Assembly (NCBI GenBank): GCA_036491115.1 | Contig: DASXCQ010000097.1 | Coordinates: 145,971-209,970, forward strand | Length of the DNA stretch: 64,000 nucleotides | Origin: DATEPR01 sp036491115 | GTDB lineage: Bacteria > Actinomycetota > Actinomycetes > Mycobacteriales > Pseudonocardiaceae | Reading direction: 5' to 3' | Shown: in pieces, positions 42,945 through 51,309 of the stretch | How the letters are laid out: every line of letters starts with the position of its first letter | How positions within the stretch are numbered: the first letter of the stretch is position 1 | Translations under genes and position numbers: made by a program | The notes under the pieces: model-generated | The model's input: only the letters and a program-made list of their open reading frames with translations | What the model was told of the DNA's origin: nothing | Databases searched by the model: none

Positions 42945-44273
42945 TCAGACCGGCGTCCGGGCCGGCAGCGGGCTCAGCGCCCGGGCCAACGTCTCGACCA
43001 GCTCGCCGTCGCCGGTAGCGGCCGCATCGAGCAGCGCCTGCGTGGGCGCGTGGATCAGCCGGTGCACCGTCCGGTGCACCGCCGACTCCAGCAGCGCACG
43101 GGCGTCCGCTGGCAGCCGCCCGGCCACCCGGTCGTACTCCTGCCGGCCTACGTCATCGGCCTCGGCCCGGAACCTGCGCACGACCGAGGCAGCCGAGCGG
43201 CCTCTCAACCAACGGCCGAACTTGTCCAGCTCAGCCGCCAGAACCCCTTCGGCCACCGCCACGTCCGACGCCAGCACGGCCGCGTCGGCGGAGCCGGAGC
43301 CACGCAGGTCGGACAGGTCGAGCAGCTCGACGCCGGGCAGCTTGCGGACATCAGGGTCCACGTTGCGCGGCACCGACAGGTCCACCAGCACGACCGGCGA
43401 CCCGTGGTGGGCCCGCACCCGGCCCAGCATCTGCGCGTCGATCAGCCGGTGTGGCGCCGCCGTTCCCACGACGACCACGTCGGCCCGGCTCAGGTGGTCC
43501 TCCATCGCGCCGAGATCCACCACGGTCGCGCCGACAGCGGCGAACCGCGAAGCGTGCCGCAGGGTGCGGTTGCAGACGGTCACCTCCGCCCCCGACCGAG
43601 TGGCCCGCGCGACGACCGCGTTGGCGATCTGGCCCGCGCCGACCGTCAGCAGCCTGCGCCCGGTCAGTGCGGTCTCCGTCGCCGGGTCGCACATCGGGCA
43701 CATCGACTCGCCGTCCGACCTGAACCGCAGCGTCCGCTCCGCCCACCACGCCTGCGCCGCGTCCACCGCCGTCGCGCCCACCGAGCGCCCGGCCGTCTCG
43801 AACGACGTCTCCCGGTGCACCCGCCGGGCCGCGCTCACCGCGGCACGCAGCAACGTGTCCAGCTCGGCACCGCACACCCCGGCGTCCCTGGCGATCTGCG
43901 CCGCCAGCCGGACCTGCCCGATCACCTCGGTCTCGCCGAGCACGAACGACTCCAGACCGCTGGTGACCCGCAGCAGGTGCCGGGCGCACTCATCGTCCCG
44001 CCACCACGTCAGCGCGTCACGCACCGTGTCAACCGGCAGTCCGCGGTCGGCGGCGAAGGCCGCGACCAGCCGGTCCGGCTCCGGCCGGTCCGACCACACG
44101 ACGTACAGCTCGGTGCGCTGGCAGGTGGACAGCACGGCGATCTGGTCCGCGCCGCAGGCGGCGCGCAGCGCGGGCAGCCGCTGCGCCAACTCGTCGCCGA
44201 CATAGGTGGCCCGCTCCAGCAGGTCCAGCGGTGCCCGGCAGCCGCCGAGCGACGCACAGTCCACAGTGGTCAT
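42945..44273 (-). CDS. hemA: Glutamyl-tRNA reductase, divergent, with CPMC insertion
   Basis: 442 residues. The catalytic Cys51 lies in VLSTCQRTELY, where Gln replaces the usual Asn. GLESFVLGETEVIGQVR and VGAGQIANAVVARA (NADPH Rossmann) follow, then VDLSVPRNVDPDV. The N-terminal GLSHRTAP signature is replaced by SLGGCRAPLDLLERA. An insertion at residues 192-195 carries CPMC, absent from standard HemA. It would convert Glu-tRNA to glutamate-1-semialdehyde for heme. It overlaps ccmI by ATGA at the end of the ccm series, suggesting a dedicated heme supply; a separate housekeeping copy may exist elsewhere. Confidence 0.85.
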   Translation of the reverse strand: MTTVDCASLGGCRAPLDLLERATYVGDELAQRLPALRAACGADQIAVLSTCQRTELYVVWSDRPEPDRLVAAFAADRGLPVDTVRDALTWWRDDECARHLLRVTSGLESFVLGETEVIGQVRLAAQIARDAGVCGAELDTLLRAAVSAARRVHRETSFETAGRSVGATAVDAAQAWWAERTLRFRSDGESMCPMCDPATETALTGRRLLTVGAGQIANAVVARATRSGAEVTVCNRTLRHASRFAAVGATVVDLGAMEDHLSRADVVVVGTAAPHRLIDAQMLGRVRAHHGSPVVLVDLSVPRNVDPDVRKLPGVELLDLSDLRGSGSADAAVLASDVAVAEGVLAAELDKFGRWLRGRSAASVVRRFRAEADDVGRQEYDRVAGRLPADARALLESAVHRTVHRLIHAPTQALLDAAATGDGELVETLARALSPLPARTPV

Positions 44274-45196
44274 TTGCTCGGCGCCTCCGCGATCAGGGCA
44301 AGCAGAGTCTGCACGTCCTGCTTGTGGGAGCCGAACGGCGCCGCGGCCAGGTAGGCGTCCAGGTCCTGCCTGGCCGGGACGGGTTGCTTCAGCCCGATCA
44401 GCTCGACCAGCCCTCGGGCGTAGAGCGCCTCCGGGTACTTGGGGTCGGCCGCCAACACCTTGTCCAGCATCGTCTTGGCGTCGGCCGCATGTCCGCCCTG
44501 GAAGGCGATCAGCGCCAGACCGGTGCTCGCCTCCGCATTGCCCGGCTGGAGCTGGGACACGGCCAGGTACTCGATGGCGGCCTGGTCGGGCTTGTTCGCC
44601 GACAGGTACGCCGCGGCAAGGTTCAGGTGGGCGGTGACGTCCTGCGGATTCCGCGTCACCTGGGCCTGGGCGGCGGCGATCGCGGCGGTCGAACCGTTCG
44701 ACGCACCGGACGGGGCTGGTGCGGCCGGCGCGTTCCGGGCGATCCCACCGGTCTCGGTGCCACCCGGCTGCCGGGCGCTCACCGTGCCGGTGAGCAGGGC
44801 CACCGCCCCGCCGACCACGACCAGCCCGGCCGTGACCCCGATGGCGAGCCGAAGCCGGCGCCGGCTTCGCGGTACCAGCGCAGGCTTCGGGACCGGACGG
44901 ATCTCCCGGAGACCTGTGGCGAGTTCCCCGCTGCCGACCCGCCGGTCGATTCGACGCAGCACCGCGACCGCCTCGGACTCCACCGGCGCCCGCAGCGCCC
45001 GGTGTTCCTCGTCGGTCAGTTTGCCTGCGGCCTGGTCGTTGTCCAGGTCGCGGAGCTGGCGCAGCAGCCCGCGGCGCAGGTCCTCGTCGGGGTCGACGTC
45101 GGCGTGCAGCGCAGCGGACCGGCCGCCCGCGAACGGGCGCAGGACGGCCAGTCCGGCCAGGCAGGCCAACGCGATGACCACCAGGGTGATGATCAC
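44270..45196 (-). CDS. ccmI: Cytochrome c biogenesis TPR protein CcmI/CycH-like
   Basis: 308 residues. An N-terminal helix at the start and a second span near residues 116-137 bracket a cytoplasmic loop with RRGLLRQLRDLDNDQAAGKLTDEEH, the CcmI leucine-zipper-like signature. The outer C-terminal part is made of TPR repeats (DVTAHLNLAAAYLSANKPDQA, EASTGLALIAFQGGHAADA). CcmI presents apocytochrome to the CcmF/H ligation complex. The gene overlaps ccmH and hemA by 4 bp each. Confidence 0.88.
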   Translation of the reverse strand: MIITLVVIALACLAGLAVLRPFAGGRSAALHADVDPDEDLRRGLLRQLRDLDNDQAAGKLTDEEHRALRAPVESEAVAVLRRIDRRVGSGELATGLREIRPVPKPALVPRSRRRLRLAIGVTAGLVVVGGAVALLTGTVSARQPGGTETGGIARNAPAAPAPSGASNGSTAAIAAAQAQVTRNPQDVTAHLNLAAAYLSANKPDQAAIEYLAVSQLQPGNAEASTGLALIAFQGGHAADAKTMLDKVLAADPKYPEALYARGLVELIGLKQPVPARQDLDAYLAAAPFGSHKQDVQTLLALIAEAPSK

Positions 45197-45741
45197 GGTT
45201 CCTCCTCGCGCAACCGGGCCAGTGCGTCGGCCAGCCGATCGCGGTCGGCGACGGACGGATCGGCTTGCCGCGCGCCGGGTTTGCCTCGGGCCACCCGTTG
45301 TCGCCGCTTGTTGCCGCGCAACAGCAGCACGGCCGCGAGCACACCCGCCCCCAGCACCACGAACGGCAGCACGTAGGCGATCTGCCCGATGCCCTGGTGC
45401 GGCGGGGACAGCAACACCGTGTCGCCGTAGGAGGCCACGAAGTTCGCCCGGATCTGGTCAGCTGTCCTACCAGCCTTCAGCTGCTGGGTGATCTGCTGCC
45501 GCATCTGCCCGGCCAGCGGGGCGGGCGAGTCGGCGACCGACAGGTCCTCACAGATCGGGCAGCGCAGCGTGGCCGCGATCTGGTGCGCCTCCTGGGCGAT
45601 CGTGGCGGGTGGCGGCTCGCCGCGCACCGCGACCACGATCAGCGCGATGAGCCCGGCGACCAGCACGGCCAGCGCCGCCAACCCGACCGCGCCGGCCCAG
45701 CCGGTCAGCCGGGCCGGCAGCGGGCGGCGCCCGGTGCTCAT
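45193..45741 (-). CDS. ccmH: Cytochrome c biogenesis thiol protein CcmH
   Basis: 182 residues with an N-terminal helix, LAALAVLVAGLIALIVVAV, and a second near residues 122-140. The hallmark motif LRCPIC (Cys61, Cys64) is followed by EDLSVADS and MRQQITQQLKAGRTADQI, matching CcmH/NrfF. It keeps apocytochrome CxxCH thiols reduced with CcmG. Overlaps ccmG and ccmI by 4 bp. Confidence 0.92.
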   Translation of the reverse strand: MSTGRRPLPARLTGWAGAVGLAALAVLVAGLIALIVVAVRGEPPPATIAQEAHQIAATLRCPICEDLSVADSPAPLAGQMRQQITQQLKAGRTADQIRANFVASYGDTVLLSPPHQGIGQIAYVLPFVVLGAGVLAAVLLLRGNKRRQRVARGKPGARQADPSVADRDRLADALARLREEEP

Positions 45742-46283
45742 TGCGCACCTCCGCCGACCAGCAGGTCCAGGGTGTGCTCCAGGGTGGGCGCGTCCACCGC
45801 GCCGATGATCCGGTCGACGATCCGCCCGGACCGGTCCAGCACGTAGGTCTCCGGCACACCACGGACGCCGAAGGCCAGCGCGGTGTTCGAGTTGGCGTCC
45901 ACCACGACCGGGTAGTCGCTGCCCTCACTGGCGATGTAGTCACGCGCGTCGGCGTCGTTGTCCTCGAAGTCGACGCCGAGCACCACGACGCCGGAATCGC
46001 GGAACCTGGCCCAGGTCGCGTTCAGGGCGGGTTGTTCGGTATGGCACTCGGTGCACCACGACGCCCAGAAGTTCACCACGACCACCTGGCCGCGCAGGGC
46101 GGCCAGGTGGACCGGCGGACCGTCCAACTCCGGCAGGGTGAAGTCGGGTGCGGCCCGGCCGACCAGAGGTGACGCGGTCGCCGACGGGTCGTGGCGCAGC
46201 CCCGAGGTGAGCAGGGCGGCGACGATCGCCACCACTGCCAGCACCCCGGTCAGCAACAGTCCACGCCGGACTCCGACGGACAT
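45738..46283 (-). CDS. ccmG: Thioredoxin-like protein CcmG/ResA
   Basis: 181 residues. An N-terminal membrane anchor (LLLTGVLAVVAIVAALLTSGL) precedes a TlpA/ResA-type thioredoxin fold with APDFTLPELDG and active site NFWASWCTEC (Cys77, Cys80). VPETYVLDRSG provides the cis-Pro. It reduces apocytochrome or CcmH disulfides, taking electrons from CcdA, encoded nearby. Its ATG is the last base-overlap of ccmF at 46283. Confidence 0.92.
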   Translation of the reverse strand: MSVGVRRGLLLTGVLAVVAIVAALLTSGLRHDPSATASPLVGRAAPDFTLPELDGPPVHLAALRGQVVVVNFWASWCTECHTEQPALNATWARFRDSGVVVLGVDFEDNDADARDYIASEGSDYPVVVDANSNTALAFGVRGVPETYVLDRSGRIVDRIIGAVDAPTLEHTLDLLVGGGAQ

Positions 46284-48292
46284 CAGTTCGCTCCCGTCTC
46301 GACGAGTGGCCGGCTGTCGTCGGCCGGTTTCGTGGTGTCCGCCGAGTCAGAGCCCTTGCGCCGGCGCCGGGCCGGCAGGGCCGCAAGGAGACCGAACAGC
46401 ACCATGATCGCCCCACCGACCCAGATCCAGGTGACGCCTGGGTTGACGAAGAAGCGGAACGTGGCCGACTTGCCGTTCTGCTCCAGCCCGATGACCGACG
46501 AGTACAGATCCTTGAACACACCGTGCCGGATGGACGGGGTGCCGATGGGTTCGGAGTTCGACGGGTACAGGTTGAGCGACGGGTGCAGGGGGCCGAGCCG
46601 GGTGCCGGCACTGTCGGTGACCGCCACCTGGGTGGTGAGCACCTGCCGCTGCGGCTCCTTGACGTTCCGCAGGGCCGTGTAGCGCAGGGTGTACCCGGCG
46701 AACACGGTCGACTGGCCCTGTTTCAGGGTCACCTCGGTCTGCAAGGCGAACGTGGACGACCACGCGATGCCGACCACGACGATCGCCAGCCCGATGTGCA
46801 CGGCCAACCCGGCGTAGCGGCGCCTGCCGTTGCGCAGCGCGGTCCACCAGCTGCGGTCCACCCCGCGCCGGGCGGCCATCAGCCCGGTGGCGATCTCCGC
46901 GCCGTTGCCCACGGCGACCGCGGCGGCCAGCGCGAAGCCCGCGATGGCATACACGTCCCGGATGCCGGCCAGGGCCAGCACGATCACCGTCACACCGCCG
47001 ACCGCTCCGGGCAGTCGCAGGCGGCGCAACGCGCTGGTCTTGTTCGCCACCCGCCAGGGCAGCAGCGGCGCACCCGCCACCAGGATCAGCAGGAGCAGGA
47101 ACACCGGTGCCAGCGACTGCTGGAAGTACGGGCCACCCACGGTGACCTGCCGGTTGGTGATCGCCTCCACCACGAGCGGGAAGGTCGTGCCGAGCAGGAT
47201 GATCCCGGTGACCACCAGCAACAGGACGTTGTTGCCGACGAACGCCGCCTCCCGGGAGATCGCCGAGTCGATCTTGGCGGGCGAGCGCAGCGTGGGCAGC
47301 CGCCAGGCCACCAGGCCGAACCCGACCACCAGCACCAGCGCCAGGAAGCCGAGATACGCCGGTCCCACACCGGTCTGGGAGAAGGTGTGCACAGAGGACA
47401 ACACGGCGCCCCGGGTGAGGAACGTGCCGAACGTGGTCAGCGCGAAGGCACCGATCACCAGCACCACGTTCCACAGCCGGGCTATCCCTCGTCGCTCCTG
47501 CAGCATCACCGAATGCAGGAACGCGGTGGACACCAGCCAGGGCAACAACGCGACGTTCTCCACCGGATCCCACGCCCAGTAGCCGCCCCAGCCGAGCACG
47601 GAGTACGACCACAGGGCGCCCAGCAGCAGCCCGACGCTCAGGAAGCACCAGACCATCAGCGTCCAGCGCCGGGTCAGCGCCGCCCAGTGGTCCGATCCGC
47701 CACCGACCAGCAGGCCGGCGATGCCGAACGCGAACGGCACGGTGAACCCGATGAACCCCAGGTAGAGGAACGGCGGGTGCACGGCCATCAACGGGTGGTT
47801 CTGCAGCAGGGCAGGCGGTCCGACGCCGTCGGCGGGCGGGTTGGCCAGGGTCTGGAACGGCCGGGACGGGCCGTTGACCAGGATCAGGTAGAAGATCTGC
47901 ACCGCGTTGAGCACGGCCAGCGCGTAGGGGAACGTCACCGGCCGGTACTTGCGGAACCGCAGTGCCACGGCGGTGATGTAGCCGGACAGGATGAGGTTCC
48001 ACAGCAGCAGCGAGCCGTCGTCGGCCGCCCACAGCGACAGCACCTTGAAGAAGACCGGCGTCTCCAGCGACGAGTTCTCCGCCACGTAGCGGATCGCGAA
48101 GTCGTTCTGCAGCAAGGCGATCACCATGGCGACATTCGCCGTGAGCACGCAGGCCAGCAGGACGAACGAGGTTCGCCGGGCACTGTCGACCAGGGCCGGT
48201 CGACGGGTGCGGGCACCGACGGCCGCGGCCACCATGCCGTAGGTCGCCAGGATCACGCCGAGCAGCAACGCGAAGCGGCCTAGCTGGTCCAT
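46283..48292 (-). CDS. ccmF: Cytochrome c heme lyase subunit CcmF
   Basis: 669 residues with some fifteen membrane helices. The WWD-domain motif GWGGYWAWDPVEN is present with flanking His residues (one in NHPLMAVHPPFLYLGF). The C-terminal outer domain contains HPSLNLYPSN. This is the core of the System I heme ligation complex: it takes holo-CcmE heme and attaches it to apocytochrome. Starts 1 bp before the ccmE stop region and runs into ccmG. Confidence 0.95.
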   Translation of the reverse strand: MDQLGRFALLLGVILATYGMVAAAVGARTRRPALVDSARRTSFVLLACVLTANVAMVIALLQNDFAIRYVAENSSLETPVFFKVLSLWAADDGSLLLWNLILSGYITAVALRFRKYRPVTFPYALAVLNAVQIFYLILVNGPSRPFQTLANPPADGVGPPALLQNHPLMAVHPPFLYLGFIGFTVPFAFGIAGLLVGGGSDHWAALTRRWTLMVWCFLSVGLLLGALWSYSVLGWGGYWAWDPVENVALLPWLVSTAFLHSVMLQERRGIARLWNVVLVIGAFALTTFGTFLTRGAVLSSVHTFSQTGVGPAYLGFLALVLVVGFGLVAWRLPTLRSPAKIDSAISREAAFVGNNVLLLVVTGIILLGTTFPLVVEAITNRQVTVGGPYFQQSLAPVFLLLLILVAGAPLLPWRVANKTSALRRLRLPGAVGGVTVIVLALAGIRDVYAIAGFALAAAVAVGNGAEIATGLMAARRGVDRSWWTALRNGRRRYAGLAVHIGLAIVVVGIAWSSTFALQTEVTLKQGQSTVFAGYTLRYTALRNVKEPQRQVLTTQVAVTDSAGTRLGPLHPSLNLYPSNSEPIGTPSIRHGVFKDLYSSVIGLEQNGKSATFRFFVNPGVTWIWVGGAIMVLFGLLAALPARRRRKGSDSADTTKPADDSRPLVETGAN

Positions 48293-48293
48293 G

Positions 48294-48827
48294 TCAGCCT
48301 CCCTGGCTCAGGTCTGCGCTGTTGGGCGGCTTCTCCCCCGGACTGGGCGGTGCGTAGTCGCCGTTGTGTTTGACCAACACCGTGTCCGAGTGGAACCGGC
48401 CGTCGCTGCCCAGTGATCCCTCGACCACGACGCCCTGGCCCGCCTTGAACAGTTCGGGCACGCTGCCGGTGTCGACAACGGTCATCGACTTCGTGCCGTC
48501 GGTGACGGTGAACTTCAGCAGTTGGCCGTCGCGGCCCACGGTGCCGGGCAGCACGTAGCCGCCCAGCCGGATCCGTTGGCCCACATCGGCCTTGTGCTGG
48601 CTGATGTCGGTCGGGGTGAGGTAGTAGACGAGGTTGCCGGTCAGGCCGCGGACCGCCACCCAGCCCAGCGCGGCGACGACGACGGCGAGGCAGGCGATGA
48701 TCCGGACCTGCGCCGGCCGCGGCCGGCGCCGTCGCGGCATCGGATCGGGTTGGAAGTCCTCGGGCGTCAGGCTGTCGATCCGAGCCAGGTCGTCGGGCTG
48801 CACGCCGTCGCCGGCGAGCTGGCTCAT
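48294..48827 (-). CDS. ccmE: Heme chaperone CcmE
   Basis: 177 residues from ATG 48827; a GTG/ATG extension to 48908 is less likely because it would run through ccmD. A cytoplasmic N-terminus of about 40 residues is followed by one span (VRIIACLAVVVAALGWVAV) and an OB-fold outer domain. The heme-attachment motif HxxxY is KHNGDY, with His154 and Tyr158. This His binds heme covalently in System I. The ATG overlaps the ccmD stop by ATGA. Confidence 0.93.
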   Translation of the reverse strand: MSQLAGDGVQPDDLARIDSLTPEDFQPDPMPRRRRPRPAQVRIIACLAVVVAALGWVAVRGLTGNLVYYLTPTDISQHKADVGQRIRLGGYVLPGTVGRDGQLLKFTVTDGTKSMTVVDTGSVPELFKAGQGVVVEGSLGSDGRFHSDTVLVKHNGDYAPPSPGEKPPNSADLSQGG

Positions 48828-48973
48828 CTCGATGTCCCGGCGGCCCTGCGTCCGGCCGCCGCCCGAATCAGTGAGGTTGCCCGGCGGGACCGGGCGGCCA
48901 GCCGCCACCGGTAGCCGACGATGCCGACCGCGGTCGCCGCATAGCCGGCGATGATGTAGCCGACGTCATGCAT
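48824..48973 (-). CDS. ccmD: CcmD-like small membrane protein
   Basis: 49 residues. ATG 48973 overlaps the end of ccmC by 8 bp, and its TGA overlaps the ccmE ATG. One membrane helix, YIIAGYAATAVGIVGYRW (residues 6-23), is followed by a basic cytoplasmic tail. CcmD is poorly conserved in sequence, but size, helix plus basic tail, and position between ccmC and ccmE match exactly. CcmD helps release heme-CcmE from CcmABC. Confidence 0.85.
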   Translation of the reverse strand: MHDVGYIIAGYAATAVGIVGYRWRLAARSRRATSLIRAAAGRRAAGTSR

Positions 48974-49742
48974 CGTCGCCACCTCCGGGCGTGCCGACCG
49001 ACGCCACCGGACGCGGCGCGCGGGTCCTGGGCGCGGGCGACGACACGACGGTGCTGGACGCGCGGTCCTCCAACCGGCCCACCCGCATCCGGACGGCCAT
49101 CAGGTAGCCGTAGACGACGGTGAACACGACCAGGGAGAACATCAGCGTGGCAAGCATGCTCGGCGCGATGGTCGGCGTACCCAGTTGCAGGACGGTGGGC
49201 CCCTGGTGCAGGGAACGCCACCAGGTAACGGATTCGTGCGTGATCGGTACGTCGACGAAACCCACGATGCCGATCACTGCCGACCAGTGGGCGCGCCGGG
49301 TGGGGCTTTCGGAGACCCTGCGCAGGGTCAGGTAGCCGATGTAGATGAGCAGCAGGACCGCGGTGGTGGTCAGCCGGGGATCCCAGGTCCACCAGGTGCC
49401 CCACACCGGGCGACCCCACAGCGACCCCAGGACGATCGTCAGGACGCAGAACAGCACACCGATCTCGGCGGACGAGACAGCGACCCGGTCCCAGCGGGTC
49501 CGCTTGGTGCGCAGGTAGGCGATGCTGGCCAGGAAGACCACACCGAACGATCCGAACGCCAGCCACGCCGAGGGCACGTGCACGTACAGCAGCCGTGCGA
49601 CGTCGCCTTGGGTGGCGTCCGGTGGGACCACGAACAGGGCGAGCACCCCTGCCACGGTCAGGCCAGCCACGGACGCCCAGCCGAGAATGCGCTGGGCGCC
49701 GCGGCTGCCGGCCTTGGCGAGGGCGGTTTGCACAATCTTCAC
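48966..49742 (-). CDS. ccmC: Heme-handling membrane protein CcmC
   Basis: 258 residues from GTG 49742 with GAGGTCGG upstream. Six membrane helices. The WWD-type tryptophan motif is WGRPVWGTWWTWDPRLT, flanked by conserved His residues (LLYVHVPSAW and PITHESVTWWRSLHQG). CcmC loads heme on CcmE with CcmAB. The C-terminal 30 residues are a Pro/Arg-rich cytoplasmic tail. It lies 53 bp downstream of the diheme cytochrome gene. Confidence 0.93.
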   Translation of the reverse strand: MKIVQTALAKAGSRGAQRILGWASVAGLTVAGVLALFVVPPDATQGDVARLLYVHVPSAWLAFGSFGVVFLASIAYLRTKRTRWDRVAVSSAEIGVLFCVLTIVLGSLWGRPVWGTWWTWDPRLTTTAVLLLIYIGYLTLRRVSESPTRRAHWSAVIGIVGFVDVPITHESVTWWRSLHQGPTVLQLGTPTIAPSMLATLMFSLVVFTVVYGYLMAVRMRVGRLEDRASSTVVSSPAPRTRAPRPVASVGTPGGGDDA

Positions 49743-49795
49743 AACCGACCTCCAGGTTCGGCAGGTACTAGCGAGTGCTACCGGTTTGGTGCGTC

Positions 49796-51214
49796 TTACA
49801 GGGACAGCAGGTACTGGACGAGGTCGTTCTCCTCGGCCGGTGTGAGGTTGAGATTGAAGGTTGTGTTGTAGTGCTGGACCACTGCGAGCAGGGTCGGGAA
49901 GCGACCGTCGTGGTAGAAGCCACCCTTCTGGTGCGTCCACAGGCCGGCGAGCGGACTCGTCCGGTACATGTGGGTGGGCGACCGATCGGCCTCGAAGTTG
50001 TCGATGCCGATCTCCGAACCGGAGTGCAGGTTCTCCCCTGGTTCGGTGAAGGTGGGTGCTATGTGGCAGGAAGCGCAGTTGGCCTTCCCGTTGAACAGCA
50101 CCTTGCCTCGTGCCGCGGCTGCCGGATCGAATGACCCCTTCGGTGGTGTGGGCGCCGCCAGTGACAACTGGTAGGCCTGGAGGGCCGGTAGCTTGCCCGA
50201 TACCAGGTCGTTCGTCGTCCGGACATGACCGAAGTTGTTCTCCGCGGCTATCGGGAACTGTGCCGCGTTGTCCAGCCTCGCATCGGTGAAGTTCCCTTGC
50301 CCGTGCATTTCGAGGATCGCTACGAAGGCATTCCAGTAGGGGACGGATCCCCAACCGGTCCAGGTATGCAGGTTCACCCCGGCCAACCCGAACGCGGGCG
50401 GTATCAACGCCGCCGCGGAACGACCGTCGGGTTGGAATCCCTTACCGTCCAGGAACAGCTCGGCGTCGAACTTGCCGGGCCCCCAGGCGGCGAGCACCTT
50501 CTTCACGGTGGGAACGTCGGTGTGCAGCAGGTTGGCGATGGGTGTCAGATTCGGCGACAGGCTGATGATCGTTCCCACGTTCAGGTCCCGGTTGGCCCAA
50601 CCGTCGAGCCGTTGACCGATGCCCGGAGCGAAGGAGTTGTCGACGGTCGAGTGACACAGCGCGCACTCGATGCCGACCGCCTGGAGGTTTCCTGCCGAAT
50701 TGAACGTGCCCTTGACCCCGACCACCGCGTTCAGTTTGAGCAGAGCCACCGTGGTAGCCGGGTCGTTCAGGTCGACCGTGCCGTTCTTGATCCCGGTCTT
50801 CACCGCGGCCGGGAGAGCGTTCACGTCGACCTTCAGCCCGACGGCGAGGGCGGTGGCCGGGCTGACGCCAGGACCTTCCCCACCGTTGGCTGCTCCTTCG
50901 ATGGCCTTGTCCAGTTGCAGGGTGCCGCTCCAGAACGGCTCATCGCCGAACGTGTCGAAGCGGAACGTCTGCTTCCCGTCCTTGACCAGGGCCTCGTTGG
51001 CGTCTTCTGCGCTGTCGTGACCCTGACTCTGTGCGTGCGCCGGCCCGGGGGAGGCCGCCGCCGCGCCATCGATGGACTTGAACGCCACCGCTGCGACAAC
51101 ACCGAAGGCCAAGATCCCGAGGACGAACAGCAACCGGCGAACGGCCCACTTGTGCGGGCTGAACTCGGTCTGTTCTTCCTCGACTGCCGGCTCGGTGCTG
51201 TCAGGATCAGCCAT
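49796..51214 (-). CDS. Diheme cytochrome c (MauG/peroxidase-like)
   Basis: 472 residues from ATG 51214, with GGAGG 8 bp upstream. A signal-anchor helix, LLFVLGILAFGVVAAVAFKS, leaves the rest outside. The two heme sites are CALCH (Cys184-His188) and CASCH (Cys380-His384). THMYRTSPLAGLW and GFYHDGRFPTLLAVVQHYN carry the distal Met and the diheme-peroxidase C-terminal signature. It is the only c-type cytochrome here and is embedded inside the ccm series, so it is probably the main client. The substrate (peroxide or a protein residue) is unknown. Confidence 0.88.
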   Translation of the reverse strand: MADPDSTEPAVEEEQTEFSPHKWAVRRLLFVLGILAFGVVAAVAFKSIDGAAAASPGPAHAQSQGHDSAEDANEALVKDGKQTFRFDTFGDEPFWSGTLQLDKAIEGAANGGEGPGVSPATALAVGLKVDVNALPAAVKTGIKNGTVDLNDPATTVALLKLNAVVGVKGTFNSAGNLQAVGIECALCHSTVDNSFAPGIGQRLDGWANRDLNVGTIISLSPNLTPIANLLHTDVPTVKKVLAAWGPGKFDAELFLDGKGFQPDGRSAAALIPPAFGLAGVNLHTWTGWGSVPYWNAFVAILEMHGQGNFTDARLDNAAQFPIAAENNFGHVRTTNDLVSGKLPALQAYQLSLAAPTPPKGSFDPAAAARGKVLFNGKANCASCHIAPTFTEPGENLHSGSEIGIDNFEADRSPTHMYRTSPLAGLWTHQKGGFYHDGRFPTLLAVVQHYNTTFNLNLTPAEENDLVQYLLSL

Positions 51215-51236
51215 GATCATCACCTCCGAATCTATG

Positions 51237-51252
51237 ACTAAAAACTTTTAGT
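51237..51252. promoter_or_regulatory. Palindromic operator upstream of diheme cytochrome gene
   Basis: ACTAAAAACTTTTAGT is a perfect 7+7 palindrome with a 2-base centre, a rare AT-rich patch in this DNA, 23 bp before the cytochrome start. It overlaps the likely -10 region. An AT-rich Rrf2- or Fur-type repressor site would fit; which protein binds is unknown. Confidence 0.6.
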
Positions 51253-51309
51253 GTTAGAAGCCTCCACCTGCCCCCTGGCACTGTCAAGGGATCGGTCCGA
51301 CCTGGGCGG

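Noticed and set aside
42945..45344. Single long frame joining hemA to upstream sequence
   Set aside because: The part above 44273 is out of frame with ccmI, which is the real gene there; the ATG at 44273 with ATGA overlap is the natural hemA start.
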